From: Mesostigma viride
Lineage: Eukaryota; Streptophyta; Mesostigmatophyceae; Mesostigmatales; Mesostigmataceae
DNA length: 64,000 nt
Assembly: GCA_009746045.1 (NCBI GenBank)
Contig: RPFO01000104.1
Coordinates: 4,720,477 to 4,784,476 of the forward strand
Direction: 5' to 3'
Part shown: positions 41,762-54,811 of the stretch, in pieces
How the letters are laid out: each line of letters begins with the position of its first letter
Position numbering within the stretch: the first letter of the stretch is position 1
The notes under the pieces: generated by a model
Told to the model about the DNA's origin: nothing
The model's database searches: none
The model's input: only the letters and a program-made list of their open reading frames with translations
Program-made: the position numbers and the translations under genes

Positions 41762-42426
41762 TCGCTCTTCTCCTTCGCAATGGCGGCCACGTGAGAGTCA
41801 GCCACAACGTGTGTCTTGAAAGTGTCGATCTTGAAAACCTTGGTCCCCCTACCCAGCCCGATGGTGACCTTGGCATCACGGCAAGGGCCGCAGTATGCTT
41901 CGTCCTTCTCTTCGTCATAGCGCAACCATGGGAAACGCAGCCCCCATTCGGGTTTCCACTTCCTATTGGCATCCGCGCCCTTCCAATCCCTCTTGGCAGG
42001 TGGCGCTACGAAAATGGAAAGCAGCACCAAGGAAATGAGGGGCGCATCACATCCATTCGAAGGCACATCGGACCCCACTTCCCCGTCCATGACCTTAATG
42101 CTGACCTTGATGTAGTTCGCGTCTGCCCCTATCACCTCGGGATGTTCGGGCGCCCCCTCACTCTCTACCCGCCGAGCAGCAGCCCGCGTCTCCTTCGACC
42201 TAAGCCTTTTCGCCTCCTCGGGAGCGATCTCTACCGTCGCCTTGGTTTTCCCAACGACAATGGAGGCTCCATTCGGACCTGGAAAGATTGGTTTGCATCG
42301 CATTCCGGCTGGGAGGGCCAAAGGCTTCCGGCCAAGCCCGGTGCCATAAAACACACTATTTCTTCTCTCTCCTCCCCTCACTACCTGCGGCGGCCCAGGT
42401 GGCCTAAACGGCCCAGCGTCTGCCAT
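41668..42426 (-). CDS. hAT copy A ORF1: BED-type zinc finger N-terminus
   Basis: 252 residues, identical to the ORF1 of copy B. Residues about 166-220 contain FPWLRYDEEKDEAYCGPCRD, then KVFKIDTFKTHVVADSHVAA: Cys-x2-Cys followed by spaced His residues, the BED/TTF-type finger that leads many hAT transposases. It stops just after a run of nine cytosines (plus-strand G run at 41679-41687), where the reading frame of the catalytic ORF takes over. It is therefore the N-terminal part of one transposase, split by a frame change. Confidence 0.8.
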   Translation of the reverse strand: MADAGPFRPPGPPQVVRGGERRNSVFYGTGLGRKPLALPAGMRCKPIFPGPNGASIVVGKTKATVEIAPEEAKRLRSKETRAAARRVESEGAPEHPEVIGADANYIKVSIKVMDGEVGSDVPSNGCDAPLISLVLLSIFVAPPAKRDWKGADANRKWKPEWGLRFPWLRYDEEKDEAYCGPCRDAKVTIGLGRGTKVFKIDTFKTHVVADSHVAAIAKEKSECLRVYSGEERSTQSRQRQTVMGEFAPPLVS

Positions 42427-43576
42427 GGATTTTTCCTACTTGGTAAATTAACAACAACGATTACTAGTGCCGAAAGTCGAAACACATTAGTCAATGCAGT
42501 ATGGCTGGCGAGTGACTTAATACTGAGGCGCCAGGCCGCCACTCGCCAGCTGTTATATGAGCCAGCTGTCGTGAAAATGCAGTTAATGAAATGCACACAA
42601 GCTGCAGTCTGCACAGTGCACTCTCCGTGCTCTGGTCTCGGGCAGCGGGCCACTTGCCACTTGGCACTTGGCCGCCGGCCGGGCTCTACGTACTGTACAT
42701 GCACTATGCAGTCAGTCAGTCATAGTAGTACTCATAGTAGTAGTCTAGTACTAGGGAGGCTTGTGGCGGAACGCCGACCGGAAGACCGGCTGACACCGCC
42801 AATTGTGGCGTAACCTGTACTAGAGTAAACTTCAGGCACGGCCACCCTGTGGCGAAACGAAACTACGAAGTAGAACAGCACGGCCAAATTGTGGCTTCTT
42901 GGGAGCCCTGTCAAAGTGGGTGGCAACGCCACATTTTGCCAAAAAAAGTGCCACACCGCCACATTTGGCGGTGTATCGCCACTAAAAAAAACACTGGTCC
43001 TGCGCGCAGTGTTTTTTTTAGTGGCGATACACCGCCAAATGTGGCGGTGTGGCACTTTTTTTGGCAAAATGTGGCGTTGCCACCCACTTTGACAGGGCTC
43101 CCAAGAAGCCACAATTTGGCCGTGCTGTTCTACTTCGTAGTTTCGTTTCGCCACAGGGTGGCCGTGCCTGAAGTTTACTCTAGTACAGGTTACGCCACAA
43201 TTGGCGGTGTCAGCCGGTCTTCCGGTCGGCGTTCCGCCACAAGCCTCCCTAGTACTAGACTACTACTATGAGTACTACTATGACTGACTGACTGCATAGT
43301 GCATGTACAGTACGTAGAGCCCGGCCGGCGGCCAAGTGCCAAGTGGCAAGTGGCCCGCTGCCCGAGACCAGAGCACGGAGAGTGCACTGTGCAGACTGCA
43401 GCTTGTGTGCATTTCATTAACTGCATTTTCACGACAGCTGGCTCATATAACAGCTGGCGAGTGGCGGCCTGGCGCCTCAGTATTAAGTCACTCGCCAGCC
43501 ATACTGCATTGACTAATGTGTTTCGACTTTCGGCACTAGTAATCGTTGTTGTTAATTTACCAAGTAGGAAAAATCC

Positions 43577-44335
43577 ATGGCAGACGCTGGGCCGTTTAGG
43601 CCACCTGGGCCGCCGCAGGTAGTGAGGGGAGGAGAGAGAAGAAATAGTGTGTTTTATGGCACCGGGCTTGGCCGGAAGCCTTTGGCCCTCCCAGCCGGAA
43701 TGCGATGCAAACCAATCTTTCCAGGTCCGAATGGAGCCTCCATTGTCGTTGGGAAAACCAAGGCGACGGTAGAGATCGCTCCCGAGGAGGCGAAAAGGCT
43801 TAGGTCGAAGGAGACGCGGGCTGCTGCTCGGCGGGTAGAGAGTGAGGGGGCGCCCGAACATCCCGAGGTGATAGGGGCAGACGCGAACTACATCAAGGTC
43901 AGCATTAAGGTCATGGACGGGGAAGTGGGGTCCGATGTGCCTTCGAATGGATGTGATGCGCCCCTCATTTCCTTGGTGCTGCTTTCCATTTTCGTAGCGC
44001 CACCTGCCAAGAGGGATTGGAAGGGCGCGGATGCCAATAGGAAGTGGAAACCCGAATGGGGGCTGCGTTTCCCATGGTTGCGCTATGACGAAGAGAAGGA
44101 CGAAGCATACTGCGGCCCTTGCCGTGATGCCAAGGTCACCATCGGGCTGGGTAGGGGGACCAAGGTTTTCAAGATCGACACTTTCAAGACACACGTTGTG
44201 GCTGACTCTCACGTGGCCGCCATTGCGAAGGAGAAGAGCGAGTGCCTGCGGGTGTATTCAGGGGAGGAGAGGAGCACGCAGAGCCGGCAGAGGCAGACGG
44301 TCATGGGCGAGTTTGCCCCCCCCCTGGTCAGCTGA
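43577..44335 (+). CDS. hAT copy B ORF1: BED-type zinc finger N-terminus
   Basis: Identical in translation to the ORF1 of copy A (252 residues, CGPC and the His-rich half of a BED finger near residues 180-215). It ends at a TGA 11 bases after a C9 run (44316-44324). The overlapping ORF2 frame continues the protein without a gap if one cytosine is added or the ribosome slips back by one. Confidence 0.8.
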   Translation: MADAGPFRPPGPPQVVRGGERRNSVFYGTGLGRKPLALPAGMRCKPIFPGPNGASIVVGKTKATVEIAPEEAKRLRSKETRAAARRVESEGAPEHPEVIGADANYIKVSIKVMDGEVGSDVPSNGCDAPLISLVLLSIFVAPPAKRDWKGADANRKWKPEWGLRFPWLRYDEEKDEAYCGPCRDAKVTIGLGRGTKVFKIDTFKTHVVADSHVAAIAKEKSECLRVYSGEERSTQSRQRQTVMGEFAPPLVS

Positions 44336-46179
44336 GCAAGTCCGACCGACTTAAGCTCAAGCAGTTCAAGGCGATGGCGTACACCCTGGCGAAGGGTAAG
44401 CCTATGACTGATTATGAGTCGCTGCCAACGCTCCTTTGCGAATACGAGGAGATGAGGGACGCGCTCCCCTCCCACCATTGGACTGACGGCTCAGGTTGGG
44501 AGATGGCGGAGGCGTTGGATGCCGTGTTGCTTGCTGACCTTAAGGCAAGGGTCGCCGCGGCTAGGTATGTCGCGGTCACCGTCGATGAGTCCAAGGCCAA
44601 TGATAACGTAGAATTCATGTCGGTGGAGGTGGCTTTTGTGGAGGATGGAATAAAGCAGCAGGAGTTTGTCACGCTAAAAAAGGTGACTGCGGTGGACGCC
44701 CTCTCCCTGCACAACGAGCTGTGCATAGTAATGCGAGGCATGCTCGGAATCACGGACGATCAGCTCGTGGTGAAGCTGGTTGGCTTCGGGTCAGATGGGG
44801 CATCGGTGATGATGGGGCAGCGGAAGGGTGTCGGGAAGAAGCTCTTGATGAGCAATGCACCCTTCCTCGTGCCCATGCACTGCGCGCCGCACAAGCTCAG
44901 CCTGATAGCGAACGAGCTCAAGGGGAACTCCTTGTTTGCGCGGGTGGAGTCAATCCTCAAGTCAGCACACAACTGGGTGGCGCACTCAGCCATGAAGTCA
45001 GAGCAACTGAAGATGTGGCAGGGGATGCTGGGCACGGGTGGCCGGAAGCTGCAGCGCGTGTCCGACACACGCTGGCTTAGCGTGCAGGGGTGCCTCAACA
45101 CGTTCCGCATTGAGTATCCTGCGATCGCCATGTGCTTGGCCACCTACCAACACAAGGAAGTGGAGCAAATGGCAGCAGCACAGGACTTGCTAGCCAACAT
45201 GCTGGACATTGACACCCAGCTCGGGGTGGTCGTGTTCGCGCGCATGCTGGATGCCATGAATTTCTTGGTCAAGCAGTGCCAGCAGCAGGACCTGCAGCTC
45301 GACACCCTTGCCCATGCGATCGAGGACTGCAAGACAACAATCCGTGATGAGTATGTGGAAGGGCCCAAGGTGTTCACTGGGACCCTCTGGAAGGGGTTTA
45401 TAGACTTGGATGCCGACACGTCACCCTTTCTCACCGACCGCGGCGAGGTTTTCCGCAACTGCCAGGAAATGGAACACCCGGTAACATGTCAAACGGTGCA
45501 CGAGGCCTCGGGTTCTCGGGCTCGCTACGTTTCAGTGGCAAGTGTCACGGAGGAGGAGTTCAGACTCCGCGTAATTGCTGCGCAGGAGCAGGCTACCGCT
45601 GCGGCCAAGGTGGTGCTGGACGACTTCGATATCCGATTCCCACCAAACGGTCTGCTCTCCGCGATGTCCATTTTGCAGCCAGGCTGGTGGACTGAGAAGG
45701 AGCGCGACGTGGCCGAGGTGCAGAAACAAGTTCAGGTGCTCAAGCGCAAGTTTGCTGTGGGGGTCACCATGGTGAATGGGAAGAAGGTGGGCCCACTGAT
45801 TTCCCCGTCCCTCCTGGATGACCAGCTCGACTCCTTTATGCTCATGATGAAGAGCAACAGCCAGGAGTACACGTCCGCAAGGGCGTTGTGGAAGGTTTTG
45901 TTGACCAACCCGCTCATGCACGAGTTTGTGGGGGCGTATCTGCAGCTGGCAGAGTTGATGCTGCTCCTCCCTCTTACCAGCGTGGAGAATGAGCGGAGGT
46001 TCAGCCACATGAATTTCATTAAGAGCGATATTCGCAACCGCCTTCTCGAGCGCCATCTGAACGTGGCGGTCCGCATCTTTGCATGCAGCTCTTCATACGA
46101 AGACATGCCGATCCAGGCGGCATATGCAGTGTGGTCTGCGGAGAAGGGCCGCCGCGCAACCGGCAGTGTTCTTACTTAA
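44242..46179 (+). CDS. hAT copy B ORF2: transposase catalytic part
   Basis: Same 645-residue product as copy A ORF2, with VTVDES, FGSDGASVMMG, HCAPHKLSL, DTRWLS and VENERRFSHMNF motifs intact. It overlaps ORF1 by 94 bases in another frame. No promoter or intron was recognised. The segment from 44242 to the C9 run is probably not translated in this frame. Confidence 0.85.
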   Translation: MPAGVFRGGEEHAEPAEADGHGRVCPPPGQLSKSDRLKLKQFKAMAYTLAKGKPMTDYESLPTLLCEYEEMRDALPSHHWTDGSGWEMAEALDAVLLADLKARVAAARYVAVTVDESKANDNVEFMSVEVAFVEDGIKQQEFVTLKKVTAVDALSLHNELCIVMRGMLGITDDQLVVKLVGFGSDGASVMMGQRKGVGKKLLMSNAPFLVPMHCAPHKLSLIANELKGNSLFARVESILKSAHNWVAHSAMKSEQLKMWQGMLGTGGRKLQRVSDTRWLSVQGCLNTFRIEYPAIAMCLATYQHKEVEQMAAAQDLLANMLDIDTQLGVVVFARMLDAMNFLVKQCQQQDLQLDTLAHAIEDCKTTIRDEYVEGPKVFTGTLWKGFIDLDADTSPFLTDRGEVFRNCQEMEHPVTCQTVHEASGSRARYVSVASVTEEEFRLRVIAAQEQATAAAKVVLDDFDIRFPPNGLLSAMSILQPGWWTEKERDVAEVQKQVQVLKRKFAVGVTMVNGKKVGPLISPSLLDDQLDSFMLMMKSNSQEYTSARALWKVLLTNPLMHEFVGAYLQLAELMLLLPLTSVENERRFSHMNFIKSDIRNRLLERHLNVAVRIFACSSSYEDMPIQAAYAVWSAEKGRRATGSVLT

Positions 46180-47126
46180 ATACATAATTGCTTATATGAT
46201 TCCTTGCTGCTAGCTACTAAGTTTTCTTATTTTCTGTGCTTTCCGCGGAATCTCAAATTTTGGGCAGCTAGCGTTTTCAAGTTTGTTGCCCGGCCTTCTG
46301 ACGACAACGTAATTGCTTACATTGTCCCCGCCATCGGCATGTAGTCAAGTGTGCAAGCTAGTCATGGCTTCGCTTTTAGAGGGGCGTAATTATTAATGAA
46401 CTTTAAATAAAATGATGAGGCCACCAATGAGCAATTGCGAATGAGCCATAATCCTTATTATTCGTTCATGACGGAATCACGGAAACTAGGAAGCCAAACA
46501 TTACTAAGTCGGTCGTGAGAAGTAATACTGCGCCAATACAACAAATTAAGTAAGTTCAAAGCACACAGTGCTTTTTTTTGAATTTATTCTCGCGTGACGT
46601 AGTGATTTCATAAATTTAGTACGGCCGCTTACTGAAGCTTATGAGCTGACTAACTTTCAGTTGACTTTTGACTGAGTAACCTCACTTCATAGTAGACTGA
46701 AACTAATTAGGTAACTATAATGCATCCTTAGTCTCATTATTTAACGCGTTAGTAAACACTACACCTTCATAGGTTTTTATACTTTTCATTTAAGTAGGAA
46801 GACACAAGTGCAATTGAAGTATGATGAGAATGGGGCTGCCCGCCAGCAGGCCGGGCAGCCGGCGGCCCGGCGCCCGGCGCCGATGCCTGAGACGGAGACG
46901 CTCGCCCGCCTTGTGTACAGCCAGTACGGCGCCGCGCCGCGCTGACCCCACTGCCGGCAGGGTCATTTGCTGCACCAAAAAGCCAGCCCGCCACACGTGG
47001 CCGTGCCAAGCCCAATTTTAATTGGCTTAAAGCCACACATTGGCCGAGTAAACTGAAGTTTTCATAGTTCGAAACGCCACAAGTGGCCTAGCGCCACTAG
47101 TAGCGAAAACCTTAAAAAAAACACTG

Positions 47127-48150
47127 CCTGCGCGGGCTGCGCTTCGTTCGATTAGGTAGTGGCGGTGAGTAGGTACGAGGTAGTGGCGGTGACGCGCTAA
47201 TTTGGGGAAAATGTGGCGGTACGGCCCTGTTTTTCAGCCCGTCCAAGAATTGGGCGGTGCTGGTGCTACTGTTGTTGTTGATTCGCCACGGTTGGCCGTG
47301 TCAGAGGCGCCAGCCCACAGGCTTCCCGCCAACGGTGCGGCGTGGGCAACAACAACAACAACAACAACAACAACCCGCCACAACAATGGCAGACCGGGCA
47401 TGCAGACAGAGGCAGACCAGTATGGCATGGGCAGTCTGGTCTTTCTCAGTATAAGTTGTTGCTATGACGCATGACATGAAAATGTGAAATCCCAGCTACG
47501 GGAACGGATCGAATACGGGCTGTTTGCCTTTTATACGATGCGGGTATATCCAATCTGCAGACTACGACGAAGAAAATTTTATTTGAGAAGGATTAAGTTA
47601 CGAGAAGGATATGAGAACACCATACAATTCAAGCGCGAATGAAAACCCTCGCAAGTAAGAAGATGGTGTTGAGCGTACTTGCTAGAATTGTTTTTTATTC
47701 GCGCACTTCTGTTGCTGATCCATATCCGTAATTTTCATTATCGACGACGCACGTATGTGCTTACATTATATATATTTACATTATATATTCAGACTGCATG
47801 CATGCAAATGACCTCCGGAGCAGTGGCGCGAATTAGTGGCAGAAGATGAGAAGAAAGTGTCGGCTTCGACACCCCAGATCCAGGACTTCCAGCTTCAAGG
47901 GTAATACTGTGTATCCACAACAATGCGGTTATCAAATACGTGTATACGAACAGACTTGTGCCAATGATGTCGGCCTTGATATCGAGAGCCTATGCGCCTG
48001 GAATGTATTTGCCTGCCTTCGACGAGTTAGTTGCAACTTTTGGCTCAGCCATCGGCATTCTTAATTATGCCTCGGCACTGGCGGGTATAGTAAAATTCGT
48101 CATATATTCGCCTTTGACGTTATAATAGTGCATTTCTGGCCAGAGCATCT
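47127..48150. other. DNA between hAT copy B and the satellites
   Basis: The first 270 bp contain repeated GTGGCGGTGA and CGCCACGG words like hAT subterminal motifs but no TIR, perhaps an older hAT remnant. A (CAA)n tract lies at 47347-47376. An open stretch at 47880-48125 (MYTNRLVPMMSALISRAYAP, then GMYLPAFDELVATFGSAIGI) looks mildly coding-like but matches nothing I know. Confidence 0.4.
47347..47376 (+). repeat. (CAA)n microsatellite
   Basis: About ten CAA units. Confidence 0.95.
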
Positions 48151-48312
48151 ACCCACCCATCCACCCACCCACCCACCCACCCATCCACCCACCCACCCAC
48201 CCACCCACCCACCCACCCACCCACCCACCCACCCACCCACCCACCCACCCACCCACCCACCCACCCACCCACACCCACCCACCCACCCACCCACCCACCC
48301 ACCTACCTACCT
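48150..48312 (+). repeat. (CCCA)n microsatellite
   Basis: Roughly 38 copies of CCCA with a few CCAT and CCTA variants, leading into the hexamer array. Confidence 0.95.
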
Positions 48313-48356
48313 ATCATACACGCACTCACGCTCACGCCCACGCCCACGCCCACACT

Positions 48357-50821
<2,465 letters not shown>

Positions 50822-50845
50822 CCCTCACCACACCCTCACCATACA

Positions 50846-51160
50846 CATGTACTCGCTACCTGGCTCAATGCCTCGCCATCGGCATCGCCTGACCCTAAAC
50901 GCGCCCGCTCAGCCGATGAAACAGGAGGGTCTTCACACCCCTCGGAACCGCGCTGTCGGCTCCAACCTTTCCAGGTCGGTGATCACGACTGGACCAACAT
51001 GTCTCCGTCCGATGCTCTGCACTGCATCTTCTACGGGGACTACGCGTGGCTTTACGACCTGTGCCTCCATCTCCACGACACCGGACGCCTCCTCTGCACC
51101 GATGGAAGCCGCTGGCACAACGTCAGCATGGTTTTCGGCTCCCCCCGCCCCCGCCTCCAG
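50846..51160 (+). pseudogene. LINE ORF1 remnant, 5' part
   Basis: Open in one frame through [15 protein letters not shown], then [20 protein letters not shown] and [20 protein letters not shown] up to RLQ at 51160, where a hAT element interrupts it. The frame continues exactly at 54812 (HAILNSLLQRSDGEIWAPSI). The 3' continuation resembles LINE ORF1 proteins, so this is taken as the N-terminal half. Where it starts is unclear because it merges with the upstream satellite. Confidence 0.55.
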
Positions 51161-51629
51161 CAGTGTACAGCCATACGCAATACGCAGCCATACGGGGCCC
51201 TTGTGTATGGTGTATAATACGCCATACGGGGTATAATACGCAAACCATACGGGGACTCTTGAAAATGCTGTTTTTTGCATGGTTCAGGGGGTTCTTCAAC
51301 ATTCTGACCAATCAGGCATGTTTTTTGTGTGTTCTTGCAACACCACTTGCCTTTATTTAACACATCATCACATAATATTGCCGTTGCCGTCGCTGCATGC
51401 CTACAAATACAAGCATTGTACATCTGTTGTCCTTTCCCCTATATAAAGCGAGCTTCGTGACCGTTGGTTGCAAAATTAGGTAGAAAATCGTGGTACAAAA
51501 ATCAGCCATTAGGGGATACTCGGAGGTTGACGGAAGAATCGCAGATATCGCAGATACACTACGCGCGAAGCGAGCGAGCGCAGCGAGCACCGTACTAATT
51601 CCTATCCGGACCGCAGCGAAGCCAGTAGC

Positions 51630-51805
51630 CACGGGCCACGGGCAACTAGCCACGGGGAAAAAATTTCAGCAACGGAGGGACGAAAGGAATTTCAACGGGC
51701 CACAACTCGCACTAGCCAGTAGCCACCGGGCCACTAACCAGTACCGGGCCACGGGCGCCGCGCCGGGCCACGGGCACTGGGCCACTGGCACCGGGCCACG
51801 GGAAT
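51630..51805 (+). repeat. GGGCCACGGGC-type minisatellite
   Basis: Irregular repeats of GCCACGGGC, CCACTGGCACC and related words inside the hAT element. Confidence 0.75.
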
Positions 51806-51896
51806 TTAGACTCTGCGCAGCCGGGCTTGAATAGGATTCTCCATTAGTTGTGGAGTCGAAAATAGTTGGGGGCTTGGCCCCCGCCGGGTCTACTTG

Positions 51897-53630
51897 TTAT
51901 TAACCCTTAATTTGTACTGAGTCCGTTTTCGTGGCGCCAGTTGAACTCGCGCCACTCTAACGGACTGAGTTTGTGGCAGAACCAGGCGCCGCGCCAAAAA
52001 TAATTCAACGGTCAAACCTGGGGGGATCGAAAGATCTAGACGTAAGCTATGCCTGGCACTATTCAGACCGTACTTTGGACAACTGGCCAGGGAGATATAC
52101 TCAATCAAAGTTGGGGGGGTACCATGGTCAAACGGGACCGACGTGAATGAAAATAATTGACGTCCGCGGCTATGGCGGTGCAGGCAAATGACTGGTACGA
52201 GAGCATGGCTTGGAATTTTGAACTCAAATTTTGTAGTAATTATCCTTGATTGTTAGAAAGGTTATATCTCTGGCCGTGAAGCGTCTGGACGTGCGCAAGT
52301 ATGTCTCTAGGTTCTAATCGGTGCAGCAGATCCTGTCAGCGGCCAGGCGGTGACAGTGCGTATGCCACCTGTTGTTCGGCAGCAAACGTCCATATATTTG
52401 CGCGTGGATAGACTTGTTACGTTATTCTTGACATGTTTTATTAGCGATGACGGCCAGGAAAGGTTCGAGGCTATGTCCGTGAGGTGGGAGTGATGGCTCC
52501 CGCACAGCAGGTAATCTGCGGTTTCGACCTGGTACGTATTAACATGTTAGCGTTTATACATTACAGTACCAAGTCGTCCTATCGTTTATAAACTAGTTTT
52601 AGACATGTAATCGATGGTTTTTGCTTGTCGTTTTGTTGCTTTAGTGCGTGTACGCGTTCGCTTGTGATGGTTGGGGAATACCACTATGTCACGCAGATTT
52701 TGGACCAGATTGATTGCTATTAGCTAAGGCTTCAACGAACCCAGTGAAGTAGCGTTTGGTATTGTCTCTTAACATGGTGGGCTTGATGACGGGATGCTTT
52801 TCCCTGCACAGACATAGCGACACAATTGGTTTTCTGGCCAGCTCTAGGCATTGCTTCTTGGTTTGCTGGCCCAAGTTATCCTTCTGCTTGTGCGTCCATA
52901 GTGCATGCAAGAAACATGAATGGCCAGGGCCTGCTTGCATGGAAGCACAACCAGGTGAGTTCTTTTGTTTTCTCTATCATTGCCAATCATTGGAATTGCT
53001 TTATAGTGTGTTGGATGCATTGATAATGTAGCTCCTTGTGAACCCGTTATACGCTTGGTTTTGGGCCTTGGCACAAGCTTTATACTTGTTGTATAGCATG
53101 CTGTTGTGATTTTTAAGCTGGAAATGTGTTTGGGAATCCATGTGTGGCCATCTATGATGTTTTGTGCCACGTTGGAATTGAATTCCTATACGGTAGTGCT
53201 ACCAAAACACCCCAAAATAACTGCACCCGTTATAACGGTCTGAGCTATTTTGGGCTGTATGCTAGCTAGCCTGTGCAGTTCTATGGCATGTCATGTTGTG
53301 AATGCATCTATGGCATGCCTGTGATTATCTTAAACTCCCCTCAAAGGGCCAGGGTCAGCAGATTTTGAGAAATGGTCCATATTGCATTATATATCTCTTG
53401 AACCCCATCTGCACCGTACCCCCTTGGGGGGGGGTGCTATTTATAGCAGCTGTGGGGCATAGATATGTGACCAATGACATGACCCCAAAGTTATTTGATA
53501 TAATAAAAGCATCCTTGGTTCCAAGGGTGGGCCAGAAAATGTTATTTGGCTAGATACTCTCATACTTACTAAGATGCCCGTACTCAGTCCGTTCTGGTGG
53601 TTCCAGTTGACACAATTGAAGGGTTAATAA
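51897..53630. mobile_element. Possible nested element with TTATTAACCC ends
   Basis: TTATTAACCCTT at 51897-51908 and AAGGGTTAATAA at 53619-53630 are perfect inverted repeats 1.7 kb apart, and both are followed inward by ACTGAGTCCG/ACTCAGTCCG words. No clear target duplication or coding capacity was found, so this could also be chance within the larger hAT element. Confidence 0.3.
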
Positions 53631-54094
53631 TGTCTGTAAATAGCACAAAATAACAAAGTTGTATGCACAATCAGTGCACACCTGAAAAGGATAATAACAC
53701 AAGTAGATATGCATGCACATTGACACTTGCAGTGGTATAGAGATCGCTGCCACCATTACTGTATGTTGAAGTTAAAAAAACATGCCATCACTGCATGGAA
53801 TGGCTATACTAGGACTGAAATACTGCACATGGTCAGTCGGCCAACTTGCCAAAAGTAATAAGACATTGTGCCAGAAACAGACATCTTGCCTACTCGTGGT
53901 AGGCCACCATGCAATATTGATCTACATGAAGCAAGAATCCATACGGGCTGCCAACAATGTGGCTAGCGTGCAGGATAGCATGCATGCCAGCAACCCGACC
54001 CAGCTTCCCTAAACCATTAACACATATGGTACGGTGGCTGGCTAGCAGCAGCCTGCATGGCTAAATAAGGCATTTATGTGCATCGCGAGTCACA

Positions 54095-54400
54095 CCAAAT
54101 ACCTACCCCGCAGCCTGCGACGTAATGCCTCCGGCGGCCTCTTGCACTCGCTCACTCTTGCCTCCTTCGCATACGTAGCGCCCATGATATGGCGGGTGCT
54201 AGCCTTGCTCGGGTGGTAGAACCCGAGAATTTTGCATCCAAAAGTGTGCATGTCACTGAGCTAGTAGTTACCTGTCGGCTGCCCTTTCTTGTTGAGAGTC
54301 TGTTCTTTCACGATGTGTGTCCAGACAGTCTCGAATACGGCCTGCATCTCGTCGGCCCCATTATCATCGTGTTCCATAGACCCACACCATCAGTGTCGCT
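54095..54400 (-). pseudogene. BED-finger exons of the 3.6-kb hAT element
   Basis: Minus strand: MEHDDNGADEMQAVFETVWT, then HIVKEQTLNKKGQPTG with a GT after it; about 40 bp further, CKILGFYHPSKASTRHIMGA, then KEARVSECKRPPEALRRRLR. Cys, the spaced His and the C..PPE pattern recall plant-type hAT BED fingers. Two short exons split by a small intron is my reading. The second Cys of the usual CxxC is not seen, and the DDE region is missing or unrecognisable. Confidence 0.4.
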
Positions 54401-54811
54401 AGCCATGGTGCCTGGATGTCAATTGTGCTACGATTAAATGTTAGGTGCCAGATGCGCGCCCTTGTTGGCAGACAACATAACTTCGTCACCTAATTTCCTC
54501 GTCCTTCGTCTCCTAGACCCTAGTCCGACACGCAGCAATCTGCAGCAATGCACGTACAGTCGTACATGCACGGCCAGCTTGGCACCTGCATCTAGTTCCG
54601 GCTCCACGTGCCGTCCAAAATGATGCCAGAAGCTACTTCGAACGAGGTTCATACGCAAAAAATACGCAAAAAATACGCAATACGCAAAAAATACGCAAAA
54701 AATACGCAGTGCGTATATTTTTTCCCATTTCCATACGGAAATCTTGCGTATGGCGTATAATACGCGCCATACGGCGTATTATACGCCGTATGGCTGTTCA
54801 CTGGCCTCCAG

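Larger units (their letters stand above)
38877..42996 (-). mobile_element. hAT DNA transposon, copy A (4,120 bp)
   Basis: Both ends read CAGTGTTTTTTTTA inward and are flanked by an 8-bp duplication GTCCTGCG (38869-38876 and 42997-43004). Subterminal regions carry many TGTGGCG/CGCCACA motifs, the kind of clustered site hAT transposases bind. It codes a BED-finger ORF and a DDE transposase ORF on the minus strand. It has the same length as copy B and its encoded proteins are identical, so the two separated recently. Confidence 0.95.
43007..47126 (+). mobile_element. hAT DNA transposon, copy B (4,120 bp)
   Basis: Opposite orientation to copy A, same 4,120 bp length and TIRs, flanked by CCTGCGCG at 42999-43006 and 47127-47134. 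Its left duplication overlaps the right duplication of copy A by six bases. Together the two copies form an 8.25-kb near-perfect palindrome around a 10-bp centre. Confidence 0.95.
51161..54803 (-). mobile_element. 3,643-bp hAT element inside a LINE ORF1
   Basis: TIRs CAGTGTACAGCCATACG and CGTATGGCTGTTCACTG (one mismatch) are flanked by 8-bp duplications GCCTCCAG at 51153-51160 and 54804-54811. Subterminal CATACG and GTATAATACGC words are clustered at both ends. A BED-finger-like exon lies on the minus strand near the right end, but no intact catalytic region was found. It is a decayed or internally rearranged member of a hAT family distinct from the twin copies. Confidence 0.88.

Noticed and set aside
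50847..51236. 129-residue open frame beginning [13 protein letters not shown]
   Set aside because: An alternative frame over the LINE ORF1 remnant and hAT end; the frame that continues across the hAT insertion is the coding one.
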